A DNA stretch of 64,000 nt, taken from NCBI GenBank assembly GCA_017643495.1, contig JAEPNK010000002.1:1-64000 (forward strand), given 5' to 3'. The notes under the pieces were generated by a model. The model had not been told where the DNA came from. It ran no database searches and was given only the letters and a program-made list of their open reading frames with translations. This document shows, in pieces, positions 43,497 to 57,000 of this stretch (position 1 is its first letter; each line of letters starts with the position of its first letter). Origin of the DNA: Rhizobiaceae bacterium. Its GTDB lineage: Bacteria; Pseudomonadota; Alphaproteobacteria; Rhizobiales; Rhizobiaceae. The position numbers and the translations under genes are program-made.

Positions 43497-44726
43497 TCAA
43501 TCCAGCATAATGATCTTGCAAGCCTCGCCCTTTGGTGAGGCTTTTGCGTTTGCGGGTCTGACAAGAAGGCATTGAGCCCTTACAAACGTGGCGAGCATGG
43601 AACTGTCCTGCTTGTCGAACGGTGTAACAATCCGGGTTCCGTCTTGATTTGTCTCAAGCGTGGCCCGCATGTACTCCATCCGCTCGTCATTTGGCCCGAG
43701 ATCGCGTCCCAGTATGGCCGAAACCGGATGTGCAGCATGGTCGGGAAATCCGGCCAGCCGGCGTATCAGGGGTTTGGCGAAGACATTGAATGCCACCAGC
43801 GAGGAAACGGGATTACCAGCGAGACCGACAAGAAAAACTGTTCTCCCGCTCATCTCACGGCGCGCGAACAGAAAAGGCTTGCCCGGCCTCATGGCAATTT
43901 TTGCAATTTCAAAGCGGAAGCCGAGCTGTTCAGCTACAGGTTTGACGAGATCATGATCGCCAACCGAAGCGCCACCTGTTGTCAGGATAATGTCGATATC
44001 GTCGCTGATGGCCTGTTCGAATGTGCTTGTTAGGGCTGCAACCTCATCAGCAACAATGCCAAGGTTTACCGCCTCGCCACCGCAATCGGTGACCATGGAG
44101 TGAATACCGAATGTATTCGATGCAATGATCTGTCCCGGTCCGGTTGCTTCACCGGGTTGCACCAGTTCATCACCGGTTGCAATAATCCCCACCCTTGGTC
44201 GTACATGGGTTTTGAGCGTTGCATGGTTCATGCTTGCCGCAAGTGCAATCCGGCTTGCCGTAAGCATGTCTCCCTGCTGCAAAAGGGTTTCCCCCTTGCC
44301 AAAATCCAGCCCCGCCTTGCGAATGAACTTGCCTGCGGGTGATGCTTCATGAATTTCCACATCGCCGTGACGGGCAGTGGTGTTTTCCTGAATGATAATG
44401 GTATCTGCATTTTCGGGGACAACGGCACCCGTAAAAACCCTGACGGTTTCTCCTGCTTGCAAGCTGCCCTCGAAAGGCATGCCTGCGCGAGATTCGCCAA
44501 TCGATTTCAGGATTGCGGGTGTAGACGATACATCACTTGCCCGGACGGCGTAGCCATCCATCGCAGAGGCATCAAAAGGAGGTTGGGTTCTCAAGGAAAC
44601 CAGGTCTTCGGCGAGTATGCGACCGGCAGCTTGCAGAAGCGGGGTTTCTTCGGTCACGCCGGGGCGGGCGTTCTCAAGAACAATGCCGAGTGCCTCATCG
44701 GCTGGAATGAGCCGGTCAATCGACAT
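43497..44726 (-). CDS. moeA: Molybdopterin molybdenumtransferase
   Basis: A 409-residue MoeA, which inserts molybdate into adenylylated molybdopterin. Visible motifs are PPFDASAMDGYAVRASD, GPGQIIASNTFGIHSM, the MPT-binding TTGGASVGDHDLV, MRPGKPFLFA and the GLAGNPVSSLVAF substrate loop. The start at 44726 lies 5 bases after the moaC stop and gives the normal N-terminus (SIDRLIPADEAL); the frame stays open into moaC but is not family-like there. It supplies the cofactor for molybdenum enzymes such as the hydroxylase at 16-20 kb. Confidence 0.95.
   Translation of the reverse strand: MSIDRLIPADEALGIVLENARPGVTEETPLLQAAGRILAEDLVSLRTQPPFDASAMDGYAVRASDVSSTPAILKSIGESRAGMPFEGSLQAGETVRVFTGAVVPENADTIIIQENTTARHGDVEIHEASPAGKFIRKAGLDFGKGETLLQQGDMLTASRIALAASMNHATLKTHVRPRVGIIATGDELVQPGEATGPGQIIASNTFGIHSMVTDCGGEAVNLGIVADEVAALTSTFEQAISDDIDIILTTGGASVGDHDLVKPVAEQLGFRFEIAKIAMRPGKPFLFARREMSGRTVFLVGLAGNPVSSLVAFNVFAKPLIRRLAGFPDHAAHPVSAILGRDLGPNDERMEYMRATLETNQDGTRIVTPFDKQDSSMLATFVRAQCLLVRPANAKASPKGEACKIIMLD
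43521..43545 (+). terminator. Terminator for the ialB pair, inside the moeA 3' end
   Basis: The stem AGCCTCGCC/GGTGAGGCT has nine pairs (one G-T), loop CTTT, and is followed by TTTT. It lies 34 bases after the ialB copy 2 stop, yet falls within the last codons of moeA on the other strand (KASPKGEACK). The element therefore serves both as antisense coding sequence and as a terminator. Confidence 0.7.
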
Positions 44727-44731
44727 TTCCT

Positions 44732-45214
44732 TCAAAGCGCCTCCCGCTTCCAGTGTCCGGATTTTCCGCCCTTCTTTTCGCTGAGCACGATTCCGGAAAT
44801 CTCCATTCCGCGGTCGGCAGCCTTGACCATGTCGTAAATCGTCAGGCATGCCACGGAACAGGCCGTCAATGCTTCCATTTCGACGCCGGTTTGTCCGGTT
44901 ACGCCCGCTGTTGCCTGCACCCTTATCCCCGGCAAGGTTTCATCCGGTTCAAGGCTGACAGTGACTTTCGAAAGGCCGATCGGATGGCATAGAGGAATCA
45001 GGTCCGATGTTTTCTTCGCTGCCATGATTCCGGCAATGCGCGCTGTACCCAGCACATCGCCTTTTTTGGCATTGCCTTCAAGGATGAGTTGCAAGGTCTC
45101 CGCCTGCATTTTTACAAAGCCAGTCGCACTTGCTTCCCGGCTGGTGCTGTCTTTTGCGCCCACATCCACCATATGGGCTTCGCCGGAACGGTTTATATGA
45201 GTGAGCTTTGCCAT
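44732..45214 (-). CDS. moaC: Cyclic pyranopterin monophosphate synthase
   Basis: The 160-residue MoaC converts the MoaA product to cyclic pyranopterin monophosphate, the first committed molybdopterin intermediate. The family motifs [41 protein letters not shown] and GGKSGHW are all present. It lies 2 bases after trpC and 5 bases before moeA in the trpD-trpC-moaC-moeA operon typical of the group. Confidence 0.96.
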   Translation of the reverse strand: MAKLTHINRSGEAHMVDVGAKDSTSREASATGFVKMQAETLQLILEGNAKKGDVLGTARIAGIMAAKKTSDLIPLCHPIGLSKVTVSLEPDETLPGIRVQATAGVTGQTGVEMEALTACSVACLTIYDMVKAADRGMEISGIVLSEKKGGKSGHWKREAL

Positions 45215-45216
45215 GA

Positions 45217-46023
45217 TCAGACAGTTTCGGTTTTGGCTTCAAGCAAGTGTCGTGTGGCCGAGGCCACATCTTCCTGCCGCATCAGGCTTTCGCCTATCAG
45301 GAAACTGCGAATTCCGACACGCGAAAGCCGTTCCAGGTCGCCATGCACGAAAATCCCGCTTTCACCGACGAGCAAACGATCTTCCGGCACCAGTGGTGCG
45401 AGGCGTTCGCTTGTTGCGAGCGTGACTTCAAACGTTTTGAGGTTGCGGTTGTTTATGCCGATCATGGGTGAAGACAGTTTGAGTGCACGCTCAAGCTCGT
45501 CTTCGTCATGGACTTCAATCAACACGTCCATACCCAGTTCCAATGCCGTATCTTCCAGCGCTGTTGCTTCGTCATCATTGACGGATGCCATGATGATCAG
45601 AATGCAGTCGGCACCCCATGCCCGTGCTTCGTAGACCTGATAAGGCTCATAAAGGAAATCCTTGCGAAGGGCAGGCAGCGCCGATGCTTCTCTGGCAGCA
45701 GTCAGGAAGTCGGGGCTTCCTTGAAAACTCGGCCGGTCCGTCAGAACGGACAGGCAGGCCGCTCCGCCTTCCTCATATGCTTTTGCAAGCAGGGGCGGAT
45801 TGAAGTCCTCCCGTATCAGCCCCTTTGAAGGGCTGGCTTTCTTGATTTCTGCTATCAGGGCATGTTTTCCCCCGGCAATTTTCTCCTGAAGCGCATTCTT
45901 GAAACCGCGGGCAGGGGGAGTATCCGCGATCCGGGCTTTCAGTTCACTGGCAGGAATACTCGCCTTGGCTGCCAGAATTTCTTCCCGTTTGTAGAGTTCG
46001 ATTTTCTTCAGAATATCGGTCAT
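45217..46023 (-). CDS. trpC: Indole-3-glycerol-phosphate synthase
   Basis: A 268-residue TIM barrel catalysing ring closure in tryptophan synthesis. Key motifs are [18 protein letters not shown] with the catalytic lysine and Ser/Pro loop, [49 protein letters not shown] and [11 protein letters not shown]. Start and trpD stop overlap by 4 bases, and moaC follows 2 bases downstream. Confidence 0.97.
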   Translation of the reverse strand: MTDILKKIELYKREEILAAKASIPASELKARIADTPPARGFKNALQEKIAGGKHALIAEIKKASPSKGLIREDFNPPLLAKAYEEGGAACLSVLTDRPSFQGSPDFLTAAREASALPALRKDFLYEPYQVYEARAWGADCILIIMASVNDDEATALEDTALELGMDVLIEVHDEDELERALKLSSPMIGINNRNLKTFEVTLATSERLAPLVPEDRLLVGESGIFVHGDLERLSRVGIRSFLIGESLMRQEDVASATRHLLEAKTETV

Positions 46024-47072
46024 TGAGCCTTGCCCTGATTTGAGACTCTGACGAGGTCGACAAGAGTATTCTTGGCTGCGCCGCTCTCGATGGACTGGTC
46101 TGCCATGTAGGCCCCTTCTTCCAGGTTTTCCGCCTTGCCAGCAACCACCAGCGAACAGGCGGCGTTCATGATCACCATGTCCCGGTATGCCGACGGTTCC
46201 CCATCCAGCACAGCGCGCAGAGCCGCAGCATTCACTTCGGCGTCGCCACCTGCAATGGCTGCAGAATCCCGTACCTGGAAGCCGAAATCTGCCGGGTTGA
46301 TTTCAAAAGTACTGACTTCACCATTTTCAAGTGCAGCAACCTGGGTGGTTCCGGTAATGGTGACTTCATCATATCCGTCTCCATAGACCACCCATACTTT
46401 CTCTGAACCGAGTTTTTGCAAGACCTTGGCTGCCGTGAGCACCCAGGTTGGAGAATAAACCCCGAGAAGCTGCCGTTTGACACTGGCCGGGTTGGTCATT
46501 GGTCCAAGCAGGTTGAAAATTGTCCGGGTCGCAAGTTCAATGCGTGCCGGAGCAACATGGCGCACAGCAGAATGATGAGCAGGGGCAAACATGAAACCAA
46601 TTCCGGCTTCATTGATGCAATCCGAAATTTGACCCGGTGACAGCTCGATATTGACCCCAAGCGCCATTAGCACATCCGACGCACCAGATTTGGAAGAAAG
46701 CGAACGGTTTCCATGCTTGGCAACCTTGACGCCAGAACCTGCCACAACCAGTGCCGTACAGGTGGAAATGTTGTAGGAACCCTTGGCATCGCCTCCTGTG
46801 CCGACAATGTCTATTGCATCAGCAGGAGCATCCACAGGCAGCATGTGTGTCCGCATTGCATCAACGGCACCGGCAAACTCGTCTTCTGTCTCTCCCCGGA
46901 CCCTCATCGCCATCAGTACGGCGCCGATTTGCGCCTCTGTGGCTTCACCTGACATGATGATGTCAAAAGCACTCTGCGTTTCTGACCGGCTCAGCGTCTT
47001 GCCGTCAGCCAGCATCGCGATGGTTTTTTTCAGGTCGTGCATGGAGTATTCGCGGTCGGTACTGCTGTTCAT
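46020..47072 (-). CDS. trpD: Anthranilate phosphoribosyltransferase
   Basis: The 350-residue enzyme transfers phosphoribose to anthranilate. The PRPP-binding motif [35 protein letters not shown] and the substrate loop [17 protein letters not shown] are complete. The ATG at 47072 shares one base with the stop of the upstream peptidylprolyl isomerase gene. Met11 in [11 protein letters not shown] is the start used by many homologues and is an alternative. Confidence 0.95.
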   Translation of the reverse strand: MNSSTDREYSMHDLKKTIAMLADGKTLSRSETQSAFDIIMSGEATEAQIGAVLMAMRVRGETEDEFAGAVDAMRTHMLPVDAPADAIDIVGTGGDAKGSYNISTCTALVVAGSGVKVAKHGNRSLSSKSGASDVLMALGVNIELSPGQISDCINEAGIGFMFAPAHHSAVRHVAPARIELATRTIFNLLGPMTNPASVKRQLLGVYSPTWVLTAAKVLQKLGSEKVWVVYGDGYDEVTITGTTQVAALENGEVSTFEINPADFGFQVRDSAAIAGGDAEVNAAALRAVLDGEPSAYRDMVIMNAACSLVVAGKAENLEEGAYMADQSIESGAAKNTLVDLVRVSNQGKAQ

Positions 47073-48988
47073 CAATACGTACCGCTGCCACGACCCAGGG
47101 TAAAGGCTTGTTCCATTGCCGTGCGATTGACGGAAACGCTTTCTCGCGACTGAAAGTCCTGCACAAGCTGGTTTAGAATGTCATTGGCTGCGAGGTTTTC
47201 AAACTGTTCCTCGACCGCTTCATCGACATTCTTCTCGTCCGGCTCACGCACTTCTGCAACCCGCAGGACAATGTGCTGGTTGTAGCTGGAGGGAACGACA
47301 TGAATGCTGCCCTGTTCGGCGGAAAAGCCTGTCTGTATTGCAGTTCTATCCAAGTCGTCCGGCTCATCGGAACGGGTCACTGGGTTACTTGTCTTGTGAC
47401 TGACATTTCTGCCAAGTGAATCCGCTTCAAGGGTGGCTTCAAGTACATCATTGAATGCCTCGCCATTCCGGATTTTCTCCGCCACGGTTTCAGCAATCTC
47501 GCCTACCAGTCTGCCCGTTTCCGCATTGGTCCAGGCAGCCTTGGCTTCGTCCTTGACCTCATCGAGTGTTTTCTCGCGTTCAGGGATGATTTCCGTAACA
47601 CCATACCAGACGTAGCCATTGTTGCCGACGGGGACCGCCTGGGTGTCATCACCCGGCTCGGACTTGAATATCTCCTGCACCAGTTCCTGCTTTGCAGGCA
47701 AATCCACGATCGAATTGCCGTCAAGATCCTGTCCCTGTGCGTCGATGCCTGGAAGTTTCCTGATCTCAAGGTCAAGTTTTTCCGCTGTTTCGGCAACCGG
47801 AGTGCCGGCGGCGCGTTCGTCCTCAATGGCGTCATAGAGTGTAAAAATTTCCTGACCGGCCTTCTCCAGTGCCAGTTCCTGCCGCAGTTTGTCTTTTATT
47901 TCGTCAAACGCCGTTGTCTGCGCTTCTTCAATCTCGGTGACACGCAGAATGACAGGCCCGAATACACCCTGGACAGGCTGGGTGGGCTTGTTGAGTTCAG
48001 CAGCAAATGCCGCATCGCGAACATCACCGGCAGGCAATTCTTCTGCACGGATCAGGCCAAGGTCCAGATCATCGACTTTCTTCCCGAGATCAATGACAAT
48101 CTCGTCGAATGCTTCGCCTTGCGACAAACGCTCGGTTACCTGATCAGCTTCTTCCTGATTGGCCAAGACAAGTTGTTCAACACGGCGACGCTCGGGAGAT
48201 TGCAGGGATGTTTTCCTGTTCTCATAAGCAGCCTGCAGTTCTTCATCCGTGATGTCTGCCGGTTTCGCGAGGTCTTTTGCCTGAAGGATCAGCAGGTCAA
48301 CCGCACGATATTCAGGTGCCCGGAAACGTGATTTGTTTTCCTCGTAATATGCCTTCACCTGTTCGTCGGTTGGCTCGGGTGTTGTCTCCAGTGCCTCGGG
48401 CCCGATAACCGCATAGTCGAACACGCGTTGTTCCTGATTGTAGGTCGCCAGTGCCTCAAGGAAAGTGTCGGAAATCTCGAAGGAAGCGGCTGTACCTTCC
48501 TGAATCTGGTTGCGCATTGCAATCTTGCGTCTGTTGGAAAGGAATTCCTGTTCACTTAGTCCGGTCTGGCGAAGGTATGCAGCAAAACTGTTTCCGGAAA
48601 ACTGGCCGGAAAGGTCCTGGAAAATGGGGTCTTTGGCAAGTTCGGCGGCAAGGTTCTTGTCCGAGAGCCCAAGGCCCATCTTGCGTGTGTTTTCATCCAG
48701 CACTGCGCCTGCAACCACCTGGGACAAAACCGTCTCCTGCAAGCCAAAGGCGTTTGCCTGCTCCCGGGTAAGGCGTTGTTGTACCTGCTGGGAAAGGTTG
48801 TTGAGCTGGTTTTCGTAGGCAATCCGGAAATCGAACGTGTCCACCGTGGTTTCGCCGACCCGCACCACAGTGTTCCCACCGCTCAAAATGCTGCCGGAGA
48901 CACCCCACAAGGCAAAGCTTGCAATCAGGAGGCCTATGAGAATTTTTGCTGTCAGGCCGCTGGCAAAGCCTCGTATTATCTCTAGCAT
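47072..48988 (-). CDS. Membrane-anchored peptidylprolyl isomerase/chaperone (PpiD/SurA-like)
   Basis: A 638-residue protein. An N-terminal signal-anchor helix ([20 protein letters not shown]) is followed by a SurA-N-type chaperone region (about 35-240) and a parvulin-like rotamase region around residues 250-370 ([39 protein letters not shown]). A long C-terminal periplasmic part follows. It probably folds exported proteins. Placement upstream of trpD is standard for Hyphomicrobiales. It is divergent from tpiA. Confidence 0.9.
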   Translation of the reverse strand: MLEIIRGFASGLTAKILIGLLIASFALWGVSGSILSGGNTVVRVGETTVDTFDFRIAYENQLNNLSQQVQQRLTREQANAFGLQETVLSQVVAGAVLDENTRKMGLGLSDKNLAAELAKDPIFQDLSGQFSGNSFAAYLRQTGLSEQEFLSNRRKIAMRNQIQEGTAASFEISDTFLEALATYNQEQRVFDYAVIGPEALETTPEPTDEQVKAYYEENKSRFRAPEYRAVDLLILQAKDLAKPADITDEELQAAYENRKTSLQSPERRRVEQLVLANQEEADQVTERLSQGEAFDEIVIDLGKKVDDLDLGLIRAEELPAGDVRDAAFAAELNKPTQPVQGVFGPVILRVTEIEEAQTTAFDEIKDKLRQELALEKAGQEIFTLYDAIEDERAAGTPVAETAEKLDLEIRKLPGIDAQGQDLDGNSIVDLPAKQELVQEIFKSEPGDDTQAVPVGNNGYVWYGVTEIIPEREKTLDEVKDEAKAAWTNAETGRLVGEIAETVAEKIRNGEAFNDVLEATLEADSLGRNVSHKTSNPVTRSDEPDDLDRTAIQTGFSAEQGSIHVVPSSYNQHIVLRVAEVREPDEKNVDEAVEEQFENLAANDILNQLVQDFQSRESVSVNRTAMEQAFTLGRGSGTY

Positions 48989-49015
48989 GAAGTATTCCGT
49001 AACATTTTGGTTTTC

Positions 49016-49042
49016 TTGCGATGGTTTGAGTATGCCTATATA
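49016..49042 (+). promoter_or_regulatory. Possible promoter of tpiA
   Basis: TTGCGA and TATATA are separated by 15 bases, about 115 bases before the tpiA start, in the divergent gap with the peptidylprolyl isomerase gene. The spacing is slightly short, and it is pattern evidence only. Confidence 0.3.
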
Positions 49043-49156
49043 CCGGTCGAAAATTCATACCTCAAGCGGAAGCCGACAGTTCATTTGCAGCAATTTCGCA
49101 TTGCCAACAATGAGTTTCCAATACTCCGCCTGTCACAAATTGATGAAGGATTGCAA

Positions 49157-49924
49157 ATGACACCGGATGTACGGCCACTGGTAGCGGGAAACTGGAAAAT
49201 GAACGGTCTCCAGACATCCCTGCAGGAGATTATCTCGATCAATACCGGTTTGAATGAGCAGGACATTGAAGGAATGGATGCTCTGTTGTGTGTGCCGGCA
49301 ACAATCCTCCAACTGTCAGCCCATCTCTGTGCCAGCGGAAAGCTGGATATTGGTGGGCAGGACTGCCATCAAAAAGCGAGTGGTGCGCATACCGGCGACC
49401 TTTCTGCGGAAATGCTGTCGGATGCAGGCGCCAGCCATGTCATCGTCGGGCATTCCGAACGCCGAACAGACCATGCGGAAACCAGTGAAATGGTGCGGGA
49501 GAAGGCGCAGGCCGGAAACCGGGCAGGGCTGGTCTCTATAGTCTGCATTGGTGAAACAGCCAGTGAACGCAAAGAGGACCGAACCCTTGACGTGCTTGGT
49601 GAACAGCTTTCCGGCTCCATGCCGGATGATTCCCGTGCTGATCGCATCATCGTTGCCTATGAACCGGTTTGGGCGATCGGTACGGGTCTTGTGCCGTCTC
49701 TGGATGATGTTGAAGAGGCCCATACATTCATTCGCGAAATGCTGAAAAAGAGTTTTGCAGAAGAAGGTGAACGGATTCGCATTCTTTATGGCGGTTCGGT
49801 CAAACCCGGAAATGCGGCAGAACTGATGGCAGTCAACAATGTTGACGGCGCGCTTGTTGGTGGTGCGAGTCTCAAGGCTGATGATTTTCTGGGAATCTGC
49901 GAGGTTTACCGGGAACTGATTTGA
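49157..49924 (+). CDS. tpiA: Triosephosphate isomerase
   Basis: The 255-residue glycolytic TIM barrel has the substrate lysine (AGNWKMNG), the catalytic histidine in VIVGHSERR, the catalytic glutamate loop YEPVWAIGTG and the phosphate-binding LYGGSVKPGNA. ATG at 49157 places the family N-terminus correctly. The frame extends 50 codons upstream without similarity. secG, pyrG, kdsA and eno follow on the same strand. Confidence 0.97.
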   Translation: MTPDVRPLVAGNWKMNGLQTSLQEIISINTGLNEQDIEGMDALLCVPATILQLSAHLCASGKLDIGGQDCHQKASGAHTGDLSAEMLSDAGASHVIVGHSERRTDHAETSEMVREKAQAGNRAGLVSIVCIGETASERKEDRTLDVLGEQLSGSMPDDSRADRIIVAYEPVWAIGTGLVPSLDDVEEAHTFIREMLKKSFAEEGERIRILYGGSVKPGNAAELMAVNNVDGALVGGASLKADDFLGICEVYRELI

Positions 49925-50051
49925 TTGTAATTCCCGCAAAAAGCACCATTTCTTGAGAAAATCCCGATAAAAACCGGTTTGCAGGTCTGTATCGAACGTG
50001 TAAAAGACCGGAAATTTCATGAAAGGCCTGACGGGCCAACAGGAAAACAAT

Positions 50052-50423
50052 ATGGAAACCGTAATCATCGTCATCCATCTCATGGTCGTTGTGGCCCTTG
50101 TTGTGGTTGTTCTCCTTCAACGTTCCGAAGGCGGAGCTCTGGGTATCGGCGGCGGTTCAGGTGGCGGGTTCATGTCGGCGCGTGGTGCAGCCAATGCCCT
50201 GACCAGGACCACAGCGGTGCTTGCTGCAGCATTCTTTGCAACCTCGATCACGCTTGGAATTTTGTCCGGTTATGACGGAGGTTCGAGCATTCTCGATGAA
50301 ATTCCGCTGCAACAAAACAATACACCTGGTGAAGGTGACGGAATTCTCGACCAGATTGGTGGACCCGTAGGCGGGGAAATCCCCGGCGAAGATACCAATG
50401 AAGAGGTTCCCACCGGTCAATAA
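50052..50423 (+). CDS. secG: Preprotein translocase subunit SecG
   Basis: A 123-residue protein with two transmembrane helices (VIIVIHLMVVVALVVVVLL and TAVLAAAFFATSITLGIL) and the SecG signature GGALGIGGGSGGGFMSARGAANALTR-type loop between them. An acidic Gly/Pro-rich tail follows, as in other alphaproteobacterial SecG. It is part of the SecYEG channel. The start at 50052 has AGGAAA upstream; an in-frame ATG 33 bases earlier is less likely. A strong terminator follows. Confidence 0.92.
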   Translation: METVIIVIHLMVVVALVVVVLLQRSEGGALGIGGGSGGGFMSARGAANALTRTTAVLAAAFFATSITLGILSGYDGGSSILDEIPLQQNNTPGEGDGILDQIGGPVGGEIPGEDTNEEVPTGQ

Positions 50424-50460
50424 CTCCCGTTTTGCTGGCCGGCAGGACAGAAAATTCAGA

Positions 50461-50489
50461 TGCCCCGGAAATTCCGGGGCACTTTTTTT
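50461..50489 (+). terminator. Rho-independent terminator after secG
   Basis: TGCCCCGG and CCGGGGCA form an eight-pair stem with loop AAATT, followed by C and a run of seven Ts. It lies 37 bases after the secG stop and separates tpiA-secG from pyrG. Confidence 0.92.
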
Positions 50490-50535
50490 GGGAAAATCAA
50501 ATTTTTTCGTATTCAACGCGAGCAGAAATGATTAG

Positions 50536-52191
<1,656 letters not shown>

Positions 52192-52296
52192 CAATCATGA
52201 TGCTACATGATTTCATGGGCATTGATTGACAGGTCCTTGGTCATGAAAGCATTCTTCTGACGGTTTCCGGCTACACCTCGAAAGGGCTCACCAATC

Positions 52297-53271
52297 ATGA
52301 AAACACTTCTTTATTCCAGAAACGGTCGTGCTGATGCGGTTCTGGAGTTTCGTGACAAGCCCAAGCCGGTGCCGCAAGACGGAGAAGTGCTCGTAAAGCT
52401 GGAGACTTCCGGTGTTAATCCGTCCGATGTCAAATCCAGGGCAGGGCGCCCGTTTGCATTTGATTTTGTGGTTCCCCATTCGGATGGTGCCGGTATCATT
52501 GAGGCAGTCGGACCGAATGTTGACGGTGCAAGGGTTGGTGAGAGGGTCTGGATCTGGAATGGGCAATGGCAACGTCAGTATGGAACGGCGGCTGAATTTA
52601 TCGCTGTTCCGTCAGCCCAGGCAGTTCATCTTGATGATGCGGTGGATTTTGAAACCGCTGCCTGTTTCGGCATTCCGGGGGTGACTGCCGCTCACGCGGT
52701 CAACCTGCTTGCAACGACAAAATGCGAACGGGTACTCGTCACCGGAGCCGCTTCATCGGTAGGTCACTATGTCGTGCAGATGGCTTCCATGGAAGGAAAG
52801 CAGGTAATCGGTACGGCATCGGAAGCCAAGGCTGATACGGTGCTGGAAGCCGGTGCAAGTTCAGTGATCGATTATCGCAAAGAGGATGTCGGTGAGAAAA
52901 TTCTTGAGCTGACTGACGGAGCGGGTGTGGATGCGGTCATTGACATGGATTTTTATTCAACATCGCGTCTGGTTTCTTCAAGTGGCTTGCGTTCTCACGG
53001 AACCATTATTTGTTACGGCTCAAACGACATGGGCGAGATTCCCGTAGCGTTTCGCGACCTCTTGTTCAAATCACTTACGCTGAAATTTTTCCTGGTATAC
53101 GAATTGCTGGAACATGAACGTTCTGCGGCCGTGGAAAGGCTTGGGGCTTTCATGCAGAGTGGCAAGGCCAAAACCCGTATCAGTCATGTTCTGCCATTTG
53201 AGGAAGCTGTAAAGGCGCACGAACTTGTTGAAAGCGGAAACGCGAATGGCAATGTTGTTTTGAAAGTCTGA
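52297..53271 (+). CDS. Zinc-binding-dehydrogenase-family (MDR) NADPH:quinone reductase-like protein
   Basis: A 324-residue medium-chain dehydrogenase/reductase with an N-terminal GroES-like fold (SGVNPSDVKSRAGRPF) and a Rossmann domain (VLVTGAASSVGHYVVQMAS). No structural zinc cysteine cluster is seen, which fits the quinone oxidoreductase/zeta-crystallin group. It probably reduces a quinone or enone with NADPH. It lies between pyrG and a VOC gene and is not part of the usual conserved order, so it may be a local insertion. Confidence 0.88.
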   Translation: MKTLLYSRNGRADAVLEFRDKPKPVPQDGEVLVKLETSGVNPSDVKSRAGRPFAFDFVVPHSDGAGIIEAVGPNVDGARVGERVWIWNGQWQRQYGTAAEFIAVPSAQAVHLDDAVDFETAACFGIPGVTAAHAVNLLATTKCERVLVTGAASSVGHYVVQMASMEGKQVIGTASEAKADTVLEAGASSVIDYRKEDVGEKILELTDGAGVDAVIDMDFYSTSRLVSSSGLRSHGTIICYGSNDMGEIPVAFRDLLFKSLTLKFFLVYELLEHERSAAVERLGAFMQSGKAKTRISHVLPFEEAVKAHELVESGNANGNVVLKV

Positions 53272-53320
53272 ACATGCTTTTTGACATCTTGTCCAACATT
53301 TACCGATAGGTTGAAAACCC

Positions 53321-54181
53321 GTGACCAAGCAAACCCCGCGCCATCTGGACCATGTTGTTCTTCCTGTCCCCGATCTGGAGATCGCGCGGGCGAGGTATTC
53401 AGCACTGGGTTTTACTGTCGCCCCTGATGCCCGGCACAAGTTCGGCACGGAAAATGCATGCATTTTCTTTGAAAACGGTACGTTTATCGAGCCGCTTGCA
53501 ATCGGCCAGCGGGAAACGGTTGAAGCAGCGATCAAGAAGCGCAACCAGTTTCTTCGCCGGGATGCTGCCTTTCGTTTCAGAAACGGGGAAGACGGCTTTA
53601 CCATGATTGTCTTCGGGGAGCCGGACCCGAAAAAATCTCGCAAGGCGCTTCAAAAAGCCGGCTATGAAACAGGAAAACTGGTCACGGTGCGAAGACCGGA
53701 CGTCAAGGTCAGGATCGCGCTTGCCATTGATGAACGTTCAGCCGACTTCACGATGTTTCACTGCGAACGGCCCGACGGACCGCCTGCATTTCCCGCTGAA
53801 TTCAACGCCCACGAAAATGGCGCAACAGGCATTTCAGCCGTTTATGTGCATGAACATTTGCCCGAGGACTTCCAGTATTATTTCCAGACGGTGACCGGAC
53901 AACGGGAAGTGCGCTCCCATTCCTTTGGCATGGAAATGAAACTGCCTAACGCGTCGCTCAAGATACTCAACACGCAGGGCGCGCGAACATATCTCGGCAC
54001 GGAAAATGTTTCCACCAGCCGTGGTTTGAGGGCGATAGGCTTTGATATCCAGGTGAAATCCGTCGCCGACACCCAAAAACTGCTGGAAACGAACGGTGTA
54101 TCACTGCGCCATATCGGTAACAGCATTCTTGTCGATCCTGCCACGGGGCAGGGGGCTATCATCAGATTTACCGAGAAATGA
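53321..54181 (+). CDS. VOC-superfamily protein (glyoxalase-like), 286 aa
   Basis: A two-module vicinal-oxygen-chelate protein. The first module starts HLDHVVLPVPDLEIARARYS and has FGTENACIFFENGTFIEPLA; the second lies around GISAVYVHEHLPEDFQYYFQ. It resembles the Glyoxalase_5 (PF13468) group, whose function is poorly known. The GTG start at 53321 is the first start codon giving a complete first module. The kdsA ATG follows the stop by 3 bases, so it is likely cotranscribed with kdsA. Confidence 0.85.
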   Translation: MTKQTPRHLDHVVLPVPDLEIARARYSALGFTVAPDARHKFGTENACIFFENGTFIEPLAIGQRETVEAAIKKRNQFLRRDAAFRFRNGEDGFTMIVFGEPDPKKSRKALQKAGYETGKLVTVRRPDVKVRIALAIDERSADFTMFHCERPDGPPAFPAEFNAHENGATGISAVYVHEHLPEDFQYYFQTVTGQREVRSHSFGMEMKLPNASLKILNTQGARTYLGTENVSTSRGLRAIGFDIQVKSVADTQKLLETNGVSLRHIGNSILVDPATGQGAIIRFTEK

Positions 54182-55030
<849 letters not shown>

Positions 55031-55086
55031 ACCGTTCCTGATACACCTTCAGGACTGCGCTTTGGAAATTGCCTGCAATGCATTGA

Positions 55087-56421
<1,335 letters not shown>

Positions 56422-56471
56422 GGAAAAGACCCGCTTTTCAATCTCTTGTTAAGCCTGTTGGGATAGCTTCG

Positions 56472-56496
56472 GGTAAGTTGAGTTCTTACCGGTAAG
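56472..56496. promoter_or_regulatory. Triple half-site/palindrome upstream of the ftsB-like gene
   Basis: GGTAAG (56472-56477), CTTACC (56485-56490) and GGTAAG (56491-56496) alternate. The last two form a perfect 12-base palindrome ending 5 bases before the GTG start codon. It could be an operator, or the first two could form an RNA hairpin near the ribosome site. Confidence 0.4.
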
Positions 56497-56501
56497 TATC
56501 T

Positions 56502-56819
56502 GTGTCCACCCGTCAACGACGCAACTCGCGATTATACAGGTTTCTGTTTCCTGCTTTTTGCACACTCCTGTCATTTTATTTCCTGCATCATGCCAATGCA
56601 GGGCGATATGGCTTGGAGTCGCAGCAGCAGATGGTCAAGAAATCAGCCCAGCTCGAAAAGCGTCTGGCTACGTTGAAGCTCAAGCGTGAAGAGCTGGCTT
56701 CCCGTGTTCGTCTTCTGCAGGATGGAAATATTGAACGGGACATGCTTGACGAGCAGGTTCGTTATCAACTCAATTTGCTGCACAAGGATGAGATAGTTTT
56801 GATGCGTCAATCAGGCTGA
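56502..56819 (+). CDS. Septum formation initiator (FtsB/DivIC family)
   Basis: A 105-residue bitopic membrane protein. A short basic N-terminus precedes one transmembrane helix (FLFPAFCTLLSFYFLHHA). A coiled coil follows (QMVKKSAQLEKRLATLKLKR), then the conserved region ending DMLDEQVRYQLNLLHKDEIV. FtsB proteins join FtsL and FtsQ at the division site. The GTG at 56502 is the start that leaves a normal N-terminus. It lies between eno and pdhA as in other Hyphomicrobiales. Confidence 0.9.
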   Translation: MSTRQRRNSRLYRFLFPAFCTLLSFYFLHHANAGRYGLESQQQMVKKSAQLEKRLATLKLKREELASRVRLLQDGNIERDMLDEQVRYQLNLLHKDEIVLMRQSG

Positions 56820-56947
56820 CTCGCGTTCTTGGTTTTCCTGCAGAACTGAAACATCTGCCATAGCACTATTGCTATAAATCAAGTTAATTCATGATAAATT
56901 CATTTATATCAATGACTTGAATGGTGAAAAATACGCAAAATTAGCGA

Positions 56948-56975
56948 TTGAACTTTCCGTCTGATTATACATTAT
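56948..56975 (+). promoter_or_regulatory. Possible pdhA promoter in an AT-rich leader
   Basis: TTGAAC and CATTAT are 16 bases apart, 26 bases before the pdhA ATG. The upstream 100 bases are strikingly AT-rich for this genome and hold two AATTCAT repeats (about 56886 and 56897) and TCAA-TGAC-TTGA at 56909-56920. These may be regulator sites for the pdh operon. Confidence 0.35.
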
Positions 56976-57000
56976 AGGGGGATCAAACGGAGCGCATTAT

